The notes: generated from the letters alone by a model not told the origin. Shown: positions 31,791 through 43,735, counted from the stretch's first letter. The stretch: DNA of 64,000 bases from Symsagittifera roscoffensis (GCF_963678635.1 NC_087066.1:1322201-1386200); one strand, 5' to 3'. Numbers and translations are program-made.

Positions 31791-34700
31791 TGTTCCGACT
31801 GTCGGGATGTTGCTGTTCCGACTGTTGGGAAAGCAACAGAAAACTGGTGCTTCCTGTGGTTCCTACTTTCGAACTAGCATTTTGACAGATTTTTTTCCAC
31901 AAGTAGACGGAATAAGCAGAGCTTAATTGCCTTGACACGGGCTTTCGCGTTCTTTTTAATTTGATCAAACAGATCAAATGGCGACGATGCTTTCAAAAAT
32001 TTGAGCATTGTTCTTTTTTCGGTCTGATTGGGTCAATTGGCGTAATACACAACCTTGTAAATATACGTATTTGGTCTGAAAACTGACCTGTTTAATGGTC
32101 GAGCGTATATTGAACGTGACTGCAGTTGCCTATGATTTCATAGAGGAGAAATGCTTCAACTTTAAAAAGCATTCATAAGCAATTATCAGCCATGCCGTTC
32201 ATGTCATCTGCATGGGTGAATGGTTTTTACGTACCTTACCTGCAGTGGAATGAGATAGCAGGTACCGATTGGCGGGATGGTTTCTGAACGTGCGACTGAT
32301 TCACTGTCTCATTCAGTTGCAGTTGGCAATAAGGCTAACGAAATAGTCTTTTGACTGAAGCTGATAATGATGGCGAAAAGAAATCAGTCCACGGAGCAAA
32401 GAGCAACAACGGGATATATTTTGAGAGGGTGGTTTGACTGCAAATTTCAGATAATAAAAAAACTGAGATATCAGCTGGCCAGCTCAGAGCGAGAACCAAA
32501 ACACTTCTGGAACTAAAAGAGTGAACTAACTTGAATTAAGAGGAGTCGCAATGCAACACGAGATGCAACGCTGGCTTAGTTTAAGTTGTGATCGGTGGTA
32601 ATTAATATGCGGATAACAGATTGAGGCCAGACGAGGGAACTGGCAGCTAAAACTGGGAATAATGAGTCGTAGAGTTTTGTCACACCACTGAAGGCATCAT
32701 TGTTATCTCAACGGAAGATTGAACTTGCGTCACTCAGCGTATATGCATGAGTACTCTTGTTTGTTTGTTTGCTGGCGCATTCATCCCAGTCTTAGAGGCC
32801 GGATTGTAGCTCTGGTTTCTATTCTTGTGTCAGATTGGGGGAGTAAATAATTCAAAGAGTCTCCACACAACGTTTAACTCGCCGAATTTATTGTGGCAAG
32901 GCTAGGAAAAACAGCAGCTGCTAAGTATTTATTGTTTTTGTGGATGTTGGAGGTCGGGAGGGGGGGGGGGGGTGTTTACTTTGTTTAGTGTTTGTTCACG
33001 TGTAGTTATCCAATCTACAATCCCAGCATCGGAATGCTCTCCTTGGCTCAACCACCGCCACCACCAACAGCAGCGGCAGTCGCAGTCGGAGGGGTATTAT
33101 GACTATAAATAAACGACCTCAAATATCCACAGATTGTAGCTCCCTTTGTCTCCTGCTGTTTAATCTACCATGGCACCAGAACAAAGCTCCATTGTTTTTT
33201 CTCTCTTTTCTATTGATGTGTTGAGAGGAAGGGTGTCCAATTGTAAGTATAATGGGCGGAGCAGCATAGAACAGCATCAGTTTCAATGGAAGCTGTTTAT
33301 GTTTGACATATTTCACATGGTTTCCTAATTAAGCTCATTCATACAATTCAAAATTACTCAGAGTAGGAACTTGACAGTTTTGGATATAGCTAGCCAACTC
33401 TTAAATCATTTCATGAAGAAAAAGTCAAAAAGTAACCCCCCCCCCCATAGAGTACATTACAAAAACTCAAAATCAATTCAAAACCATTTCGATTATGTCC
33501 TTATACTGAGCGGATTGATGATTGAAATATAACTGCAAATAAAAGTATTTCAGTGATAGATAAAAAACAAAAACAGTTGGCTTCAATCAATCGCAATAGG
33601 AGTGCAACAGAACAGAACATCGGATGAACAAAGCAATTTTTAAATGAAAATGCACTCTGGAACTATAAAGAACAGATAAAACCAAATACTTTTTCATAAA
33701 TCACTACACAACGAATAGCAAGTGCAAAAAGGTGATATTTAAAAACATTTAAATTGAATATCTTCAGTAAATCTTTCGTTTCATACAATAGTAAACCTTT
33801 CTATTTGCCGAAATTCATCAGAACATTTCTTATCTAAACGGTGTAAGGTAACAACAGTCCTAAGGGGCAAAGATTGAGGCGACCACAATGAGCAGGTCTC
33901 TTCCAGAGATTCTTTTCATTATCTTTATATCTTTGTAATTTATCCAATTCAATTTACCACTGAATTTCTAGAACTTCCATTTCATTTGCTTTGCCGTTTT
34001 CTGATAACTGAGCAAAGATCGGATTTTAGGAGAATTGATACCTCATTTGGCCGTCGTTTGATGAGAAAAAGAAATCATCCATTTCAAGAAGCATCCAGGA
34101 ACAGGGTTGACATTTACTGCATTTTGTGGTTTCCAAAATTTTAGCAAAGCGTAGTTTGCGGAAATTGATGAACCTTTTGCTCAAAAAAGCGTCCTTTGTT
34201 TTTATAGATCACACTTTTATAAATGTTTTCAATTCTGCATACAAAACTCTAAAACAGTGATTGCAATTGCTCCTTCCCGAAACTTGAACAAAGTTCAAAC
34301 TAGTTTCTCCAACACTTTTCTATCAGAGCTAACTATGACACTTCATTACAATTTCTGCTATTTTTCCCAGTTTCTTTGTTTGAGAAGACGGATCATGAGC
34401 TACATACCAAATACTTTGTCTTTATTTATGCCCTGTATTTGGAGACGTTTCTCGATCAATCCCTTCCGGAGATGCGTTTTTTTTATTATACTTTCTTTTC
34501 AGCTTTTTACTTTTACTGAGCCTTTTGTGAATATTTCATGACCCAAGGCGTATCTATAGTTGCTTGCCATACTTAGATTATCTTCTGACCCAAAAAGTCC
34601 TAACTTTCACCTAGCATTTTCAAATTTGGTGGTATAATTTTGTTGAGCTTGTTGCTTTTCACTAGAAACTGATATAATTTTTTTTACTGATCCCGATCTT

Positions 34701-35774
34701 TTTCTACCACTAATTTTTCACTTCTTTTGTCAGCTGTTCTTAAAAGAGCAAAACTAAGATGCAATTTTGCGAGTTTCGTTGACACGCTGTATTATTTGGT
34801 AACCATCCAGAACGTGCTTCTGTTTCACGTGGGTTTCCTTTCTTCAAAATTTCGTTTTTTTGAAGTTCTTATCTGATTGAAAAACATGGAGCATGTAATG
34901 TTCTGAGAGTTCATTCAAGCTAAAAGTTTTCAGTAAAATCTTCAGCGAAAATTTTAACAAAGTTACCTGATCGGCTGCAGCTGAACAAAAATTGATCTGA
35001 TTCTTGATTTACTGCTGTCTCTCTATTATCAGTTCAAGAATTAACTGTCAAAACGTGTCAATCATGGTAAGTTTTGGAAGAAATTATTCAAACCTACCCA
35101 TGAACTCAACGCTTTATATGTCGATTGCCTCATATATATATTCTAAATTTGTCGAAAAAAAAAAATGACTCACAGAAAATGATTAGTGATTCCAAACCAT
35201 TTTCACTCAAACCATCTAATTGTAACCTTTTGTTTGAAGCGAGAAAAACTCATATTAATTTCTAAATTTATTTATTTCGATTGAGCACTAAAAATAAATT
35301 TCCTAAAATTTTTTCTCAAAGTTTTTCTCTTGTCAACAATTGAGTTTATTATCTCAAACTATTCTTTTTTGCCCTCCTAATGGGTCGTGTATTTCGTTAA
35401 CAACGTTTTCTGAATGGCTCTTTTGTTCGCCATATTTTTTCATGCTCAGTTTTTACTTGTTGATTCTAACTTGCAGCTCTTATTTTTCACTTTTTGACAA
35501 GTGTTTTTTATCCCATGCAAAAATACAAAGTTTTTGCAAAAAATTCAAGTGTATGCTACGAATGACTTTTTTTGTCGTTGTTGCTGCGTTTGAAGCTGTT
35601 GATTGACCAGTAGGTTAAGGCATGATTTGTATATCCGATTTGTGAGTCATTTGTATGTCACAAAACAAAAAAATGTTCGAATGATCACTCAATTTTATGT
35701 CTTGTTCGCTTTATCTGAGTCTGAATGGGAGCAATGTGTGGGAATGGGAAGCTGAATTTGATTAAAGTTTCGTT
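31791..35774. other. Non-coding region with balanced-composition patch and homopolymer runs
   Basis: About 32.1-33.3 kb is more balanced in composition and includes AT-core motifs of the homeodomain type (GCAATTATCAGC near 32178, GGTAATTAATATGC near 32596) and a CCACCACCAACAGCAGCGGC stretch near 33060. G and C runs occur at about 32957 and 33437. No exon is convincing. The remainder is AT-rich with nothing recognised. Confidence 0.35.
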
Positions 35775-35950
35775 CAGGGGCGGATTTAGGGATTTTTCTG
35801 TCAAAATTTTCCAAAAAGTGCCCAGTAACGGCCAGAAAATTTGCCTGCGGCGCAGAAGGATTGGCCAAAACAGCGTCTTGTTAGTGCTTTAGGAGAGCTC
35901 GGAAAATAAATCCGCCCCCCCCCCCTCGAGAAAATTCTATATCCGCCCTG
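35775..35950. mobile_element. hAT-type MITE, 176 bp, perfect 8-bp target duplication
   Basis: The left end is CAGGGGCGGATTTAGGG and the right end, read inversely, CAGGGCGGATATAGAATTTT. GTTTCGTT is found directly before (35767-35774) and after (35951-35958). An 8-bp duplication and ends starting with CAG are typical of the hAT superfamily. It is non-coding and shares its interior with the copy at 39612. Confidence 0.9.
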
Positions 35951-35958
35951 GTTTCGTT

Positions 35959-36367
35959 ATAATAGCACACTTGCACCCCCCATCCCCACCACAAGCTATC
36001 CTTGAGTTCCTCACTAGCTCCTCACATGTTGGTGCTCATATTGTTTTTTTAAATGAAAAGTTGAGCATTTCTCACTGATAGCACAGTTTGCACGAACACG
36101 AACGACAATTGAAAAAGGACAAAAGAAAAAGATTTGCTTGACCAAAACATAACACACTTTGTTGCCTTTGTTATTCTTTCGCCTCTGAGTGTAAGAAGAG
36201 CATCTTCCGTCATCGCTTCTTTTCGGTTTCTTTGTGAGTGTCTTAGTCAGTCAACAGCTAAAGAGCCTTTACTAAAAAAGGTCTCAGTTGAAACCAAAGA
36301 TTTAAGCAGACAACCGACTACCCCTCTGCCTCTGAGGTAACGAGTAAAAACGTACACTAAAAACCTA
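35959..36367. other. Non-coding spacer
   Basis: Nothing was recognised. A 68-codon open frame (36134-36340) has no recognisable features. Confidence 0.4.
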
Positions 36368-36895
36368 AACAAGACTGCTCGTATCAGTGCGAAGCCCTGA
36401 AGGTTCCGAATGCCTTTAAAAGTTCATGGAGCACTGAAAACATAAAAAAATTAAATGCAATAGAATGAAATTAAATTTTTTTTTTGAACTTGAATTTTTT
36501 TAAATGAAAGTCATCCGCCCTCAAACCATAAAAAGTACAAAAGAATAGATTTCGCTCCTTGTGACAAATCAATTTGTGCAAATAAGCTACTTTCAACCAA
36601 TTTGGAACGATTGCTTGGACGGATTAAATCTCCGCTTACGCGTTAATAGCGCGAAATATATCGCGTGTTAATTGACCCAAATTGGCCAAATTGGCCATCC
36701 TTAAACCCCCATAATTTTACGAAAAATGATCATAGGTAAAATATGTTTTCAAATTTATGCTCAGGACAACAATTTTTTTTGAATGATATAAAAAAATCCA
36801 GTCAAAAATGGCTAGTTAAAAAGTCGAAACTTGTCTGAAGAAAAAAAACCACCCGAGCGCAAATATTTCGTTATTTTTGTATCGAAAGCCGGAGC
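36368..36895 (-). mobile_element. HINE-family element (528 bp, full-length)
   Basis: On the minus strand it opens with a diverged GCTCCGGCTTTCGATAC start at 36895 and closes with ATACGAGCAGTCTTGTT at 36368. The 3' hairpin is weakened (GGGCTTCGCAC). The central CGATATATTTCGCGC and CGCGTAAGCGGA blocks are present. Confidence 0.75.
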
Positions 36896-37865
36896 AAGAA
36901 ACAGCATCAAATAAAATTGCTGGTTAAAACAGCAACTTTTTGCAAATAAATTCAAACATCCATCTGCGCCTGCGCTCATAGCAAAATGAGTGCATAGATC
37001 AGAAATTTTAGCGCTGAAAAAATACAAATAAATATATCAAAATCTGCAAGATCTGTTAAAGAGAGAAAATGCTTCTTTTTTCAGAGGCCGCACGGTCAAA
37101 AGTTTACTTTTCGAAAATTATAGTTTTTAGTTAGTTTTTGCACTTGATTTGTTTCTAAGGTCAATTTCACATTGACAATTTTTATTTGTTTTTTTTTTGT
37201 GAGAATTAAGGACACCTTGCAACAATCCGGTGTCGTGAAAAATGTAATGCATTGACTCTGCCAGCAGTTTAGTCCCAGCCTCAGAACCTTTTGATGGGAC
37301 GCTAGATTGACAGCAGGGATCCTTGACAGCAGGGATCCTAACAACTTTATGAGTATAACATTAGCCAGTTTGTCATATTTTTTATTTGATGAAATTGAAA
37401 CGCTGCAAATTTGTTTTCCCATTCACAGATACATTGCTGGCCTTCTTGTTTTTCATATGTATTCACAATTTTATTTCAGCTCGGTTTTGTTTTGATATCA
37501 AATTAATTGCTCAGAATTGGTCATTTTCTTCAAAAGAAAATAATTTTTCAGCAAAAATCTTAGCTTTGATTAATTGCAAGTGTGATTTCGTAGATTGAAA
37601 GACTTGAAATATTGAAAGTAGAAAAAAATATATACTGTAGAGCTTTTGTTGGGTAGAAAGCCTTTCATAGCAATAGGTTTGATCGCTAAGCCCAGTAGAG
37701 GAGCACAATTTTTAATTGAAAAGTAATGTTGTAGTGTCTGGTACTTTGTTCGCTAACAAAAAAAGGGGGCTAAAGAATTGACCAAAATAAAGTCTTAGTC
37801 GCAATATAGGGAGTGAGTAGTATGTCATTTAGGTATGCAAACATTCTCTAAGCGGTTATTTGTTG
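36896..37865. other. AT-rich non-coding stretch with a 16-bp tandem pair
   Basis: TTGACAGCAGGGATCC is repeated directly at 37307-37322 and 37323-37338. No gene was recognised. Confidence 0.5.
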
Positions 37866-38386
37866 TTCCGACTTTCGATACGAAAGTAACGGAATATTTG
37901 TGCTCGGGGTGGGTTTTTTTTTCTTCAGACAAATTTCGACTTTTTAACTAGCTATTTTTGACGGATTTTTTAAAACTCATTCAAAAGGTATTATTGTCCT
38001 GAGCTCAAACTTGAAAAGATAATTTAACTGTGATTATTTTTTGTAAAGTTATGAGGGTTTAAATATTGCCATTTTGACCAATTTGGGACAATTAACGCGC
38101 GATATAAATCGCGCTTTTAACGCGTAAGCGGAGATTTAATCCGTCTTAAAAATCGATCCAAATTGGTTCAAGGAAGATTATATGCCATAATTGATTTGTT
38201 AATAGGAGCAAAATTTATCCCTTTGTACTTAAAATGGCGTGTGGGGGGATGTTTTCACAAAGCTTTTTAGAAAATATTTTTTAATTTTACTTCATTACAT
38301 ATAAATTTTCCCTGTTATTACTGCTCCTTAGACCTTAAAAGACAGTTGGAACATTCAGGGCTTCGCATTGATACGAGCAGTCTTGT
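37866..38386 (+). mobile_element. HINE-family element, first of a head-to-tail pair
   Basis: It starts TTCCGACTTTCGATACG, whose ACTTTCG-ATA-CGAAAGT forms a 7-bp hairpin, and ends CAGTCTTGT. The next copy starts two to three bases later. The central CGCGCGATATAAATCGCGC block is present. Confidence 0.85.
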
Positions 38387-38388
38387 TG

Positions 38389-38921
38389 TTCCGACTTTCG
38401 ATACGAAAGTAACGGAATATTTGTGCTCGGGGTGGGTTTTTTTTTCTTCAGACAAATTTCGACTTTTTAACTAGCCATTTTTTGACGGAATTTGTTAAAT
38501 CATTCAAAAGGTATTGTTGTCCTGAGCTTAAAGTTGAAAAAATATTTCACCTGTGATCATTTTTTGTAAAGTTATGGGGGTTTAAAGATTGCCATTTTGG
38601 CCAATTTGGAACAATTAACGCGTGATATAACTCGCGCTATTAACGCGTAAGCGGAGGTTTAATCCGTCTTAGAAATCGTTCCAAATTGTTTTAAAGAAGC
38701 TTATTTGCCATAATTGATTTGTTACAAGGAGCGAAATCTATCCTTTTCTCATTAATATGGCGTGTGGGGGGGATGTTTTCACAAAAAGTCTCCAACTTTT
38801 TAGAAATTTTTTTCTTAATTTTACTTCATTACTTATAAATTTTTCATGTTATTACTGCTCCATAGACCTTAAAAGGCAGTCGGAACGTTCAGGGCTTCGC
38901 CCTGATACGAGCAGTTTTGTT
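38389..38921 (+). mobile_element. HINE-family element, second of the pair, best-preserved copy
   Basis: The length is 533 bp. The 5' end TTCCGACTTTCG carries the 7-bp hairpin. Near the 3' end, AGTCGGAAC (about 38878-38886) is the inverse of the 5' end, followed by CAGGGC-TTC-GCCCTG, a 6-bp hairpin, then ATACGAGCAGTTTTGTT. A 5'-terminal repeat matched by a subterminal inverse repeat, a 3' hairpin and T-rich joints are the described marks of Helentrons and their non-autonomous HINEs. Confidence 0.85.
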
Positions 38922-39603
38922 AATACTTACACTTCCTTTGATACATGAAGTACTTGAGGTCGTTGAATCTGTTGACCAGAGACTGTGCAGAAATATTGAG
39001 CTGCTGTGTGTCTGAATACAAAACAATCACAATTATCAAGTTTTTTGTGAATCTATCTGTTATGGATTGGTGCGAAAAAAAATCGTCATATCAAAGAGAG
39101 AGAAATTTTAAATGAAAAAAGAAAAAATTTTAAGTCGTATCAATGAGAGTTATATTTTGCCACTGTGATTATCGATGGGGTTGTTTTCAAGCTGTATTCG
39201 CTCCACGTCAAATGATAAATATTGCAGGCTTTAATTCCGTTCCGTGTCTTTATTTGGCTGGAGAAATGTTTGCGCACACCATTCAAAATCTATTTTTGCT
39301 TCTTATCTCGAAAAATTTCTGACAGTGTTGTTTCTTTGGCCTTTGAAGACTTCGGATGCTTCATTGGTTATGGCTGAAGAAACGCTTCAAAATTGACAAA
39401 AAGCACACCCCCATGCTTTCTTGGAACTGTTTTTGCATATGATAGAAACAACTTATATATTCTCTGAGACTTTTGCAAGTCTTTGAAGTCATCGCTAGCC
39501 GTTTCGGGTTAATTGTCAGAAACTAAAATTTCCAGTACTTCAAATCTGGCAAAGACTGCTGACAGGCATATAAAATAGTTGTTATCACTGGGAAAAACGG
39601 ATA
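38922..39603. other. Non-coding spacer
   Basis: Nothing was recognised. Confidence 0.4.
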
Positions 39604-39611
39604 AATTGAAA

Positions 39612-39996
39612 CAGGGGCGGATTTGGGGGGGGACGCTCCCCCCTCAGGGATTCGACCCCCTGCCGACCCAAAGGGTCCCCCCTTTGGTACTTTTTAAGAA
39701 ATCCATTTTTGTCGGACCGAACCTAGAATTTTTCTAAAAACGTCTTCGGCGCCAATTGATACTAACTTTGAGGGGGAGCGCGCGCCAAAAAAACGCGATT
39801 TTTTTGTCAAAATTTTCCAAAAACTGCCCAAAAACGGCTTTTTGACATGTTTTTTCTTAAAATTTGCCTGCGGCTTTACTGAGTGCTTTAGGAGAGCTCA
39901 GAAAATCAATTTGGTCGACCTAAGAAAAGATCGTCAAAATTTTCGAAAATTTTGAAAATCCCCCCTCCCCTCGAGAAAATCCTAGATCCGCCCCTG
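39612..39996. mobile_element. hAT-type MITE, 385 bp, perfect 8-bp target duplication
   Basis: The left end is CAGGGGCGGATTTGGGG and the right end, read inversely, CAGGGGCGGATCTAGGATTT. AATTGAAA flanks it at 39604-39611 and 39997-40004. It shares GTGCTTTAGGAGAGCTC and CTCGAGAAAATCCTA-like blocks with the 176-bp copy at 35775, which is a shortened form. Confidence 0.95.
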
Positions 39997-40004
39997 AATT
40001 GAAA

Positions 40005-41004
40005 TATCTTATTAGGGATTAACAAGTCTTTTTGGTAAACATTTTTCAACAAAATAATGATGTATTATGGACTTCATGTAGAGGATAAAGGAAAATTGTG
40101 AAAATCAATGGTTTCGACACTAAGCTAAATTAAAACTGATGAAAAAATGACCGCTTTAGTTTGTTTTAGTCAGATCAATTTCGGTTCAAGCTTAAGAAAT
40201 TGTTTATCATTCTCTCCACGTTTCAACTAAGAGCTTTGACTTGTCTCAGTGTTCATTTCCTTACGCTATCTATCCTAACCATACCAAAATTAATTAGCTA
40301 AGAGTGAGTCTATGTGTTACCGGCAGCTATGTATGTAGCTCAGATTGTTCCGACCTGATTATTCAAAAAAAATCTCAAAAAATAGAAAAGTTTTTAGGAA
40401 TAGAAAATACTATTTTTTTCTTCAATTTTTGGGTTCAAAATATCTTCACTTTTTCAATCCAGAAAAGGCTATTGCAATAGGAAAACAATCGAATGAATAG
40501 CTAATTAACAATTAACGTATCGTTAGAATATTAGAAGAATTAAACTTTAAGGTCAGTCTTCAATTCCTGACTAATTTTTGATCTAATTAAGTCTGTGAAA
40601 CAACAAATCAGACCAGTCTTTCTCAACATTCAGATAATTTTTAAGCATTTTTTAAAAATCCAATTACGACCTTGTGCTTTTAGATGATACCATACTACAG
40701 GTGACCCCGTATCAGCTCTTCTTAGAGAAGTCAAAACTGGCCGAAAAAAAAAGATAAGAAACCGAACCTAATAAGTGCTTTCCACTCTTAGAGAGATGTC
40801 GGAATGGAAATACGAATTATGCGTCAAAGTTTGTCAGTTAGGAAGTATTTTCAAGGTTCGTTATGAAACTGTTTTTATGTCTGGGCGCTGAAAAGACATA
40901 AAACTTATCACTTGTCTCGAACGAATTTTTTACGCAACTGATCACGTGATAATTGTGGGATGGAATGCTGCAGGGCATTGTGTTATGGACAATAACAGTG
41001 GTGA
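40005..41004. other. AT-rich non-coding stretch
   Basis: No gene or element was recognised. If the minus-strand gene at 41.3-42.1 kb continues, its next exon could lie here or further left, but no exon was identified. Confidence 0.4.
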
Positions 41005-41314
41005 AGGGGGGAGCAGTGGTGAAGTGGTTACGTCTCCGCCTCTCAATCGAAAAGTCGGATGTTCGAGGCCCACCATGATCCGTGCTCGTTGCTTGAGGGT
41101 GAGGCAACATTACCCAGCCCAGAAAAATAACCAAAAAAAATGCATGTAGTTCTTAAGTAGGGGCACAACAGCGGTTCGCCGTGATGAGCTGTACAGCTCG
41201 TATGTTGGTCCTATCCCTCGTGGATAAAATGATCTTAAACAATAAGGATGTTCAAGGCCACCGAGAGTGGCAACAATTCGAAATGAACTACAATGTGTTT
41301 TGTGTTTTGTGTGG
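41005..41314 (+). mobile_element. tRNA-derived SINE
   Basis: The head reads like a tRNA gene: A-box-like GTGGTGAAGTGGTTACG (about 41016-41032) and B-box TGTTCGAGGCC (41060-41070) at the usual distance. It cannot fold into a full tRNA. An unrelated body of ~220 bp follows, and the end has a simple repeat of TTTTGTG units (about 41295-41314). RNA polymerase III would transcribe it and a LINE would supply reverse transcription. The tail lies just at the end of the open frame of the minus-strand gene. Confidence 0.7.
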
Positions 41315-42093
41315 TGACCTCGAAGAGTGACGTCCCTGTATTTGAGGAGGGCATCCTCCACTGCCTGAATTTCGGAGAGAGTGTAGGCCACCACCACCAC
41401 ACTGGCCACGATCATGAGTCCCATGAGGAAGAGAATGGACAGGGTGCAGAAGACGAGTGCCTGGTTGTGCTTCACACTACTCTTGCTGCTCACAACTACC
41501 CTCCTGCTAGTGCTGCTGAAGCCCCCCACACTAACCATGCTCCTACTGCCACTGCCTACCCCCTCCCCCCTTTCATGGTCCACTGCAGGCAGCAGCAACA
41601 CTCCGGGAGACTCATCATCCCCTTCCTTCTCCGTCTTCCGTCTGGAACCCCTCGACCTGCTCACTCTCAAGTGCAAAAATAGGTCTTAAAAACAGATCCA
41701 AATATGGAGAAAAACAAAGTTATATTGAATATGTATACTTTCCAGGATGAACTCATTGTTTTGTTAAAACGAGTTTCCGAAAAAAGCGTGAAGTTTGAGG
41801 AAAAAGTGCACTCACGATTTCTGTTGAGACAGCTCCTCGTCTCTTTCGGATACTTGGCGATAGCTCCTCCCCTCCTCCCCTGTCTCCTCATTCACAACTG
41901 GTGTTTGCTTCACCTTCCCTGACCCACTTTCACTCTCCTCCCTCTCTCCCTCGCCGCCTTCGGTCGTCTGTCTGGCTCTGACTGGGGCCGAGGTAGTGCC
42001 AGTGAGGCTTGTGGTGGTGTGGTCCTGCTTGGATCCAGACTGTGTGGACTCCATCTGTTGCAACACCTCCTGCTCATCCTCCTCTTCTATCAT
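41315..42093 (-). CDS. Two-exon start of a type II membrane protein gene, family unknown
   Basis: Exon 1 runs from 42093 (ATG, with A at -3) to 41816 and ends AAATC|GTGAGT. Exon 2 starts at 41665 after TTTTTGCACTTGAG. The 150-bp intron is phase 2 and the join keeps the frame. The protein begins acidic (MIEEEDEQEV), with a ~155-residue Ser/Thr/Glu-rich, then basic cytoplasmic part. A hydrophobic span follows (LVFCTLSILFLMGLMIVASV, about 41480-41420), then a short helical stretch (SEIQAVEDALLKYRD), as in proteins that trimerise just outside the membrane. The next donor is uncertain, with a weak CGAG|GTCACC at about 41319. TNF-like ligands and transmembrane collagens share this layout, but nothing decides. 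The composition differs clearly from the AT-rich surroundings. Confidence 0.55.
41666..41815 (-). other. Intron of the membrane-protein gene
   Basis: The intron is 150 bp. The donor GTGAGT fits the consensus. The acceptor TTTTTGCACTTGAG is moderate. Using the AG two bases later would put the downstream frame into an early stop, which supports the chosen site. Confidence 0.5.
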
Positions 42094-42677
42094 TCTGATC
42101 CCACTCAACACCACTTACAACCAAACACTCACTACGCCTAAGTATCTTTCAAGGCTTTAAATTAAGCCACCTAAGTGTCCACTTGGTTTCTGATGCTCCC
42201 GAGAAAACACCCACTCTTGGTTATAATTCAGATACAGAAAACTCAACAAATTTTAAGATCTGATTTCATCACTATGCAATAATTGTGATTTTTGATCTTT
42301 TACACTTGAACCATATCCGTCATATCCGTGCATGATTCAGGAATTTCAATAGACATTTTTGATTGAATGTTAGTGCCTGCAGATGCATTTTGATGATGAC
42401 GTCGAAAGAGATACTCTGACGAGATATACCACTCGAACTTTTTACTGCACACTTATTAACACGTATTATACGAAACTTGAAAAACATTATCCGGAAAGAG
42501 CCTAACGCAGCAATTTTTTTCAAATTAACCTGTCTTTTGCTGCTGTTTTTCTGCCTTTTTTCCCACTTCACAATCAGTATTGGGTGTTTGGCAAAATAGC
42601 ATTGGATATCCCCATCTGTTATGGTTTCTTGGTCAAAAAATTTCACTTAACTTGCCATACCAATATTATAACTAGTG
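42094..42677. other. Possible 5' region of the minus-strand gene
   Basis: This lies upstream of the ATG at 42093 when read on the minus strand. No clear TATA box or further exon was seen. Confidence 0.35.
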
Positions 42678-43009
42678 TTCCGAGTTTCGCAGAAGTTGAT
42701 GGGATATTTGTGCAAGGGGTCCCGCACTGACAGAAATGGTTTCCGGTCGATTTATATTGATATTAAATCGATTTTAAATCGATTCAAATTGATTAACTAT
42801 GTACATTTTACGAAATCAAATGGATTTTAAATCGATTTAAATTGATTTTTTTGAAAATTTTAAATCGATTTAAGTGTCTAAAAAATCGATTTAAATCGAT
42901 TTCGATGGATTTTACGACACACTAAAATCGATTTTTTTGCTAACAAGGCAAAAAACATGCAATTTAGAAAACTAATTGAAAAACAAAAGAAATAGATAAA
43001 AAAAATTGA

Positions 43010-43325
43010 TATAAATCAGATTTTGTCCATTAATATATGTAACAAATCAAGAAAATTGTCAAAATAAACCAGATTTTGCGCTCAAAATTATGCAATGAAA
43101 TCAAAGAAAATCATCATTGCAAATCAGATTTTGTTCATTAACATATGTAACAAATCAAGAAAATTGTCAAAATAAACCAGATTTTGAGCTCAAAAATATG
43201 CAATGAAATCATAGAAAATCATCATTGTAAATCAGATTTTGTTCATTAACATATGTAACAAATCAAGAAAATTGTCAAAAAAACCTGATTTTGAGCTCAA
43301 AAATATGCAATGAAATAAATTCAAA
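43010..43325. repeat. Tandem repeat, ~107-bp period, three copies
   Basis: AAATCAGATTTTGT starts units at about 43014, 43120 and 43228. Each also contains ATATGTAACAAATCAAGAAA. The repeat lies inside the 1.5-kb transposon. Confidence 0.9.
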
Positions 43326-43735
43326 AAAACCAATTTTTCACTAAAAAATTAATTACCTAAAAACTAGGAAGATTTAACCAATGGCCATTATATGAATATC
43401 AAGCTACGATTTTGGGCTACAGATAGCAACAAACATTTTTGAATAGTTCTTCGAGACAGAGGAGAAATAAGCAAAGCCGTGGGACGAAACACGATTTTTC
43501 AAAAAAACCAATATTCCAATAAAAAATTTATTACCTAAAAACTAGGAAGATTTAACCAATGGCCATTATATGAATATCAAGCTACGATATTGGGCTACAG
43601 ATAGCAACAAACATTTTTGAATAGTTCTTCGAGACAGAGGAGAAATAAGCAAAGCCGTGGGACGAAACACGATTTTTCAAAAAAACCAATATTCCAATAA
43701 AAAATTAATTACCTAAAAACTAGGAAAATTTAACC
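43325..43735. repeat. Tandem repeat, ~177-bp period, two full copies and one partial
   Basis: AATTACCTAAAAACTAGGAA (or ATTTATTACC) recurs near 43350, 43527 and 43706. Copies 1 and 2 share GGGACGAAACACGATTTTTC. The repeat lies inside the 1.5-kb transposon. Confidence 0.9.

Noticed and set aside
41016-41070. Functional tRNA gene
   Set aside because: A and B boxes are present but no cloverleaf forms and a SINE body follows.
42760-42910. Cluster of ATCGAT motifs as a host regulatory site
   Set aside because: The cluster recurs inverted at the other end of the transposon, so it belongs to that element.
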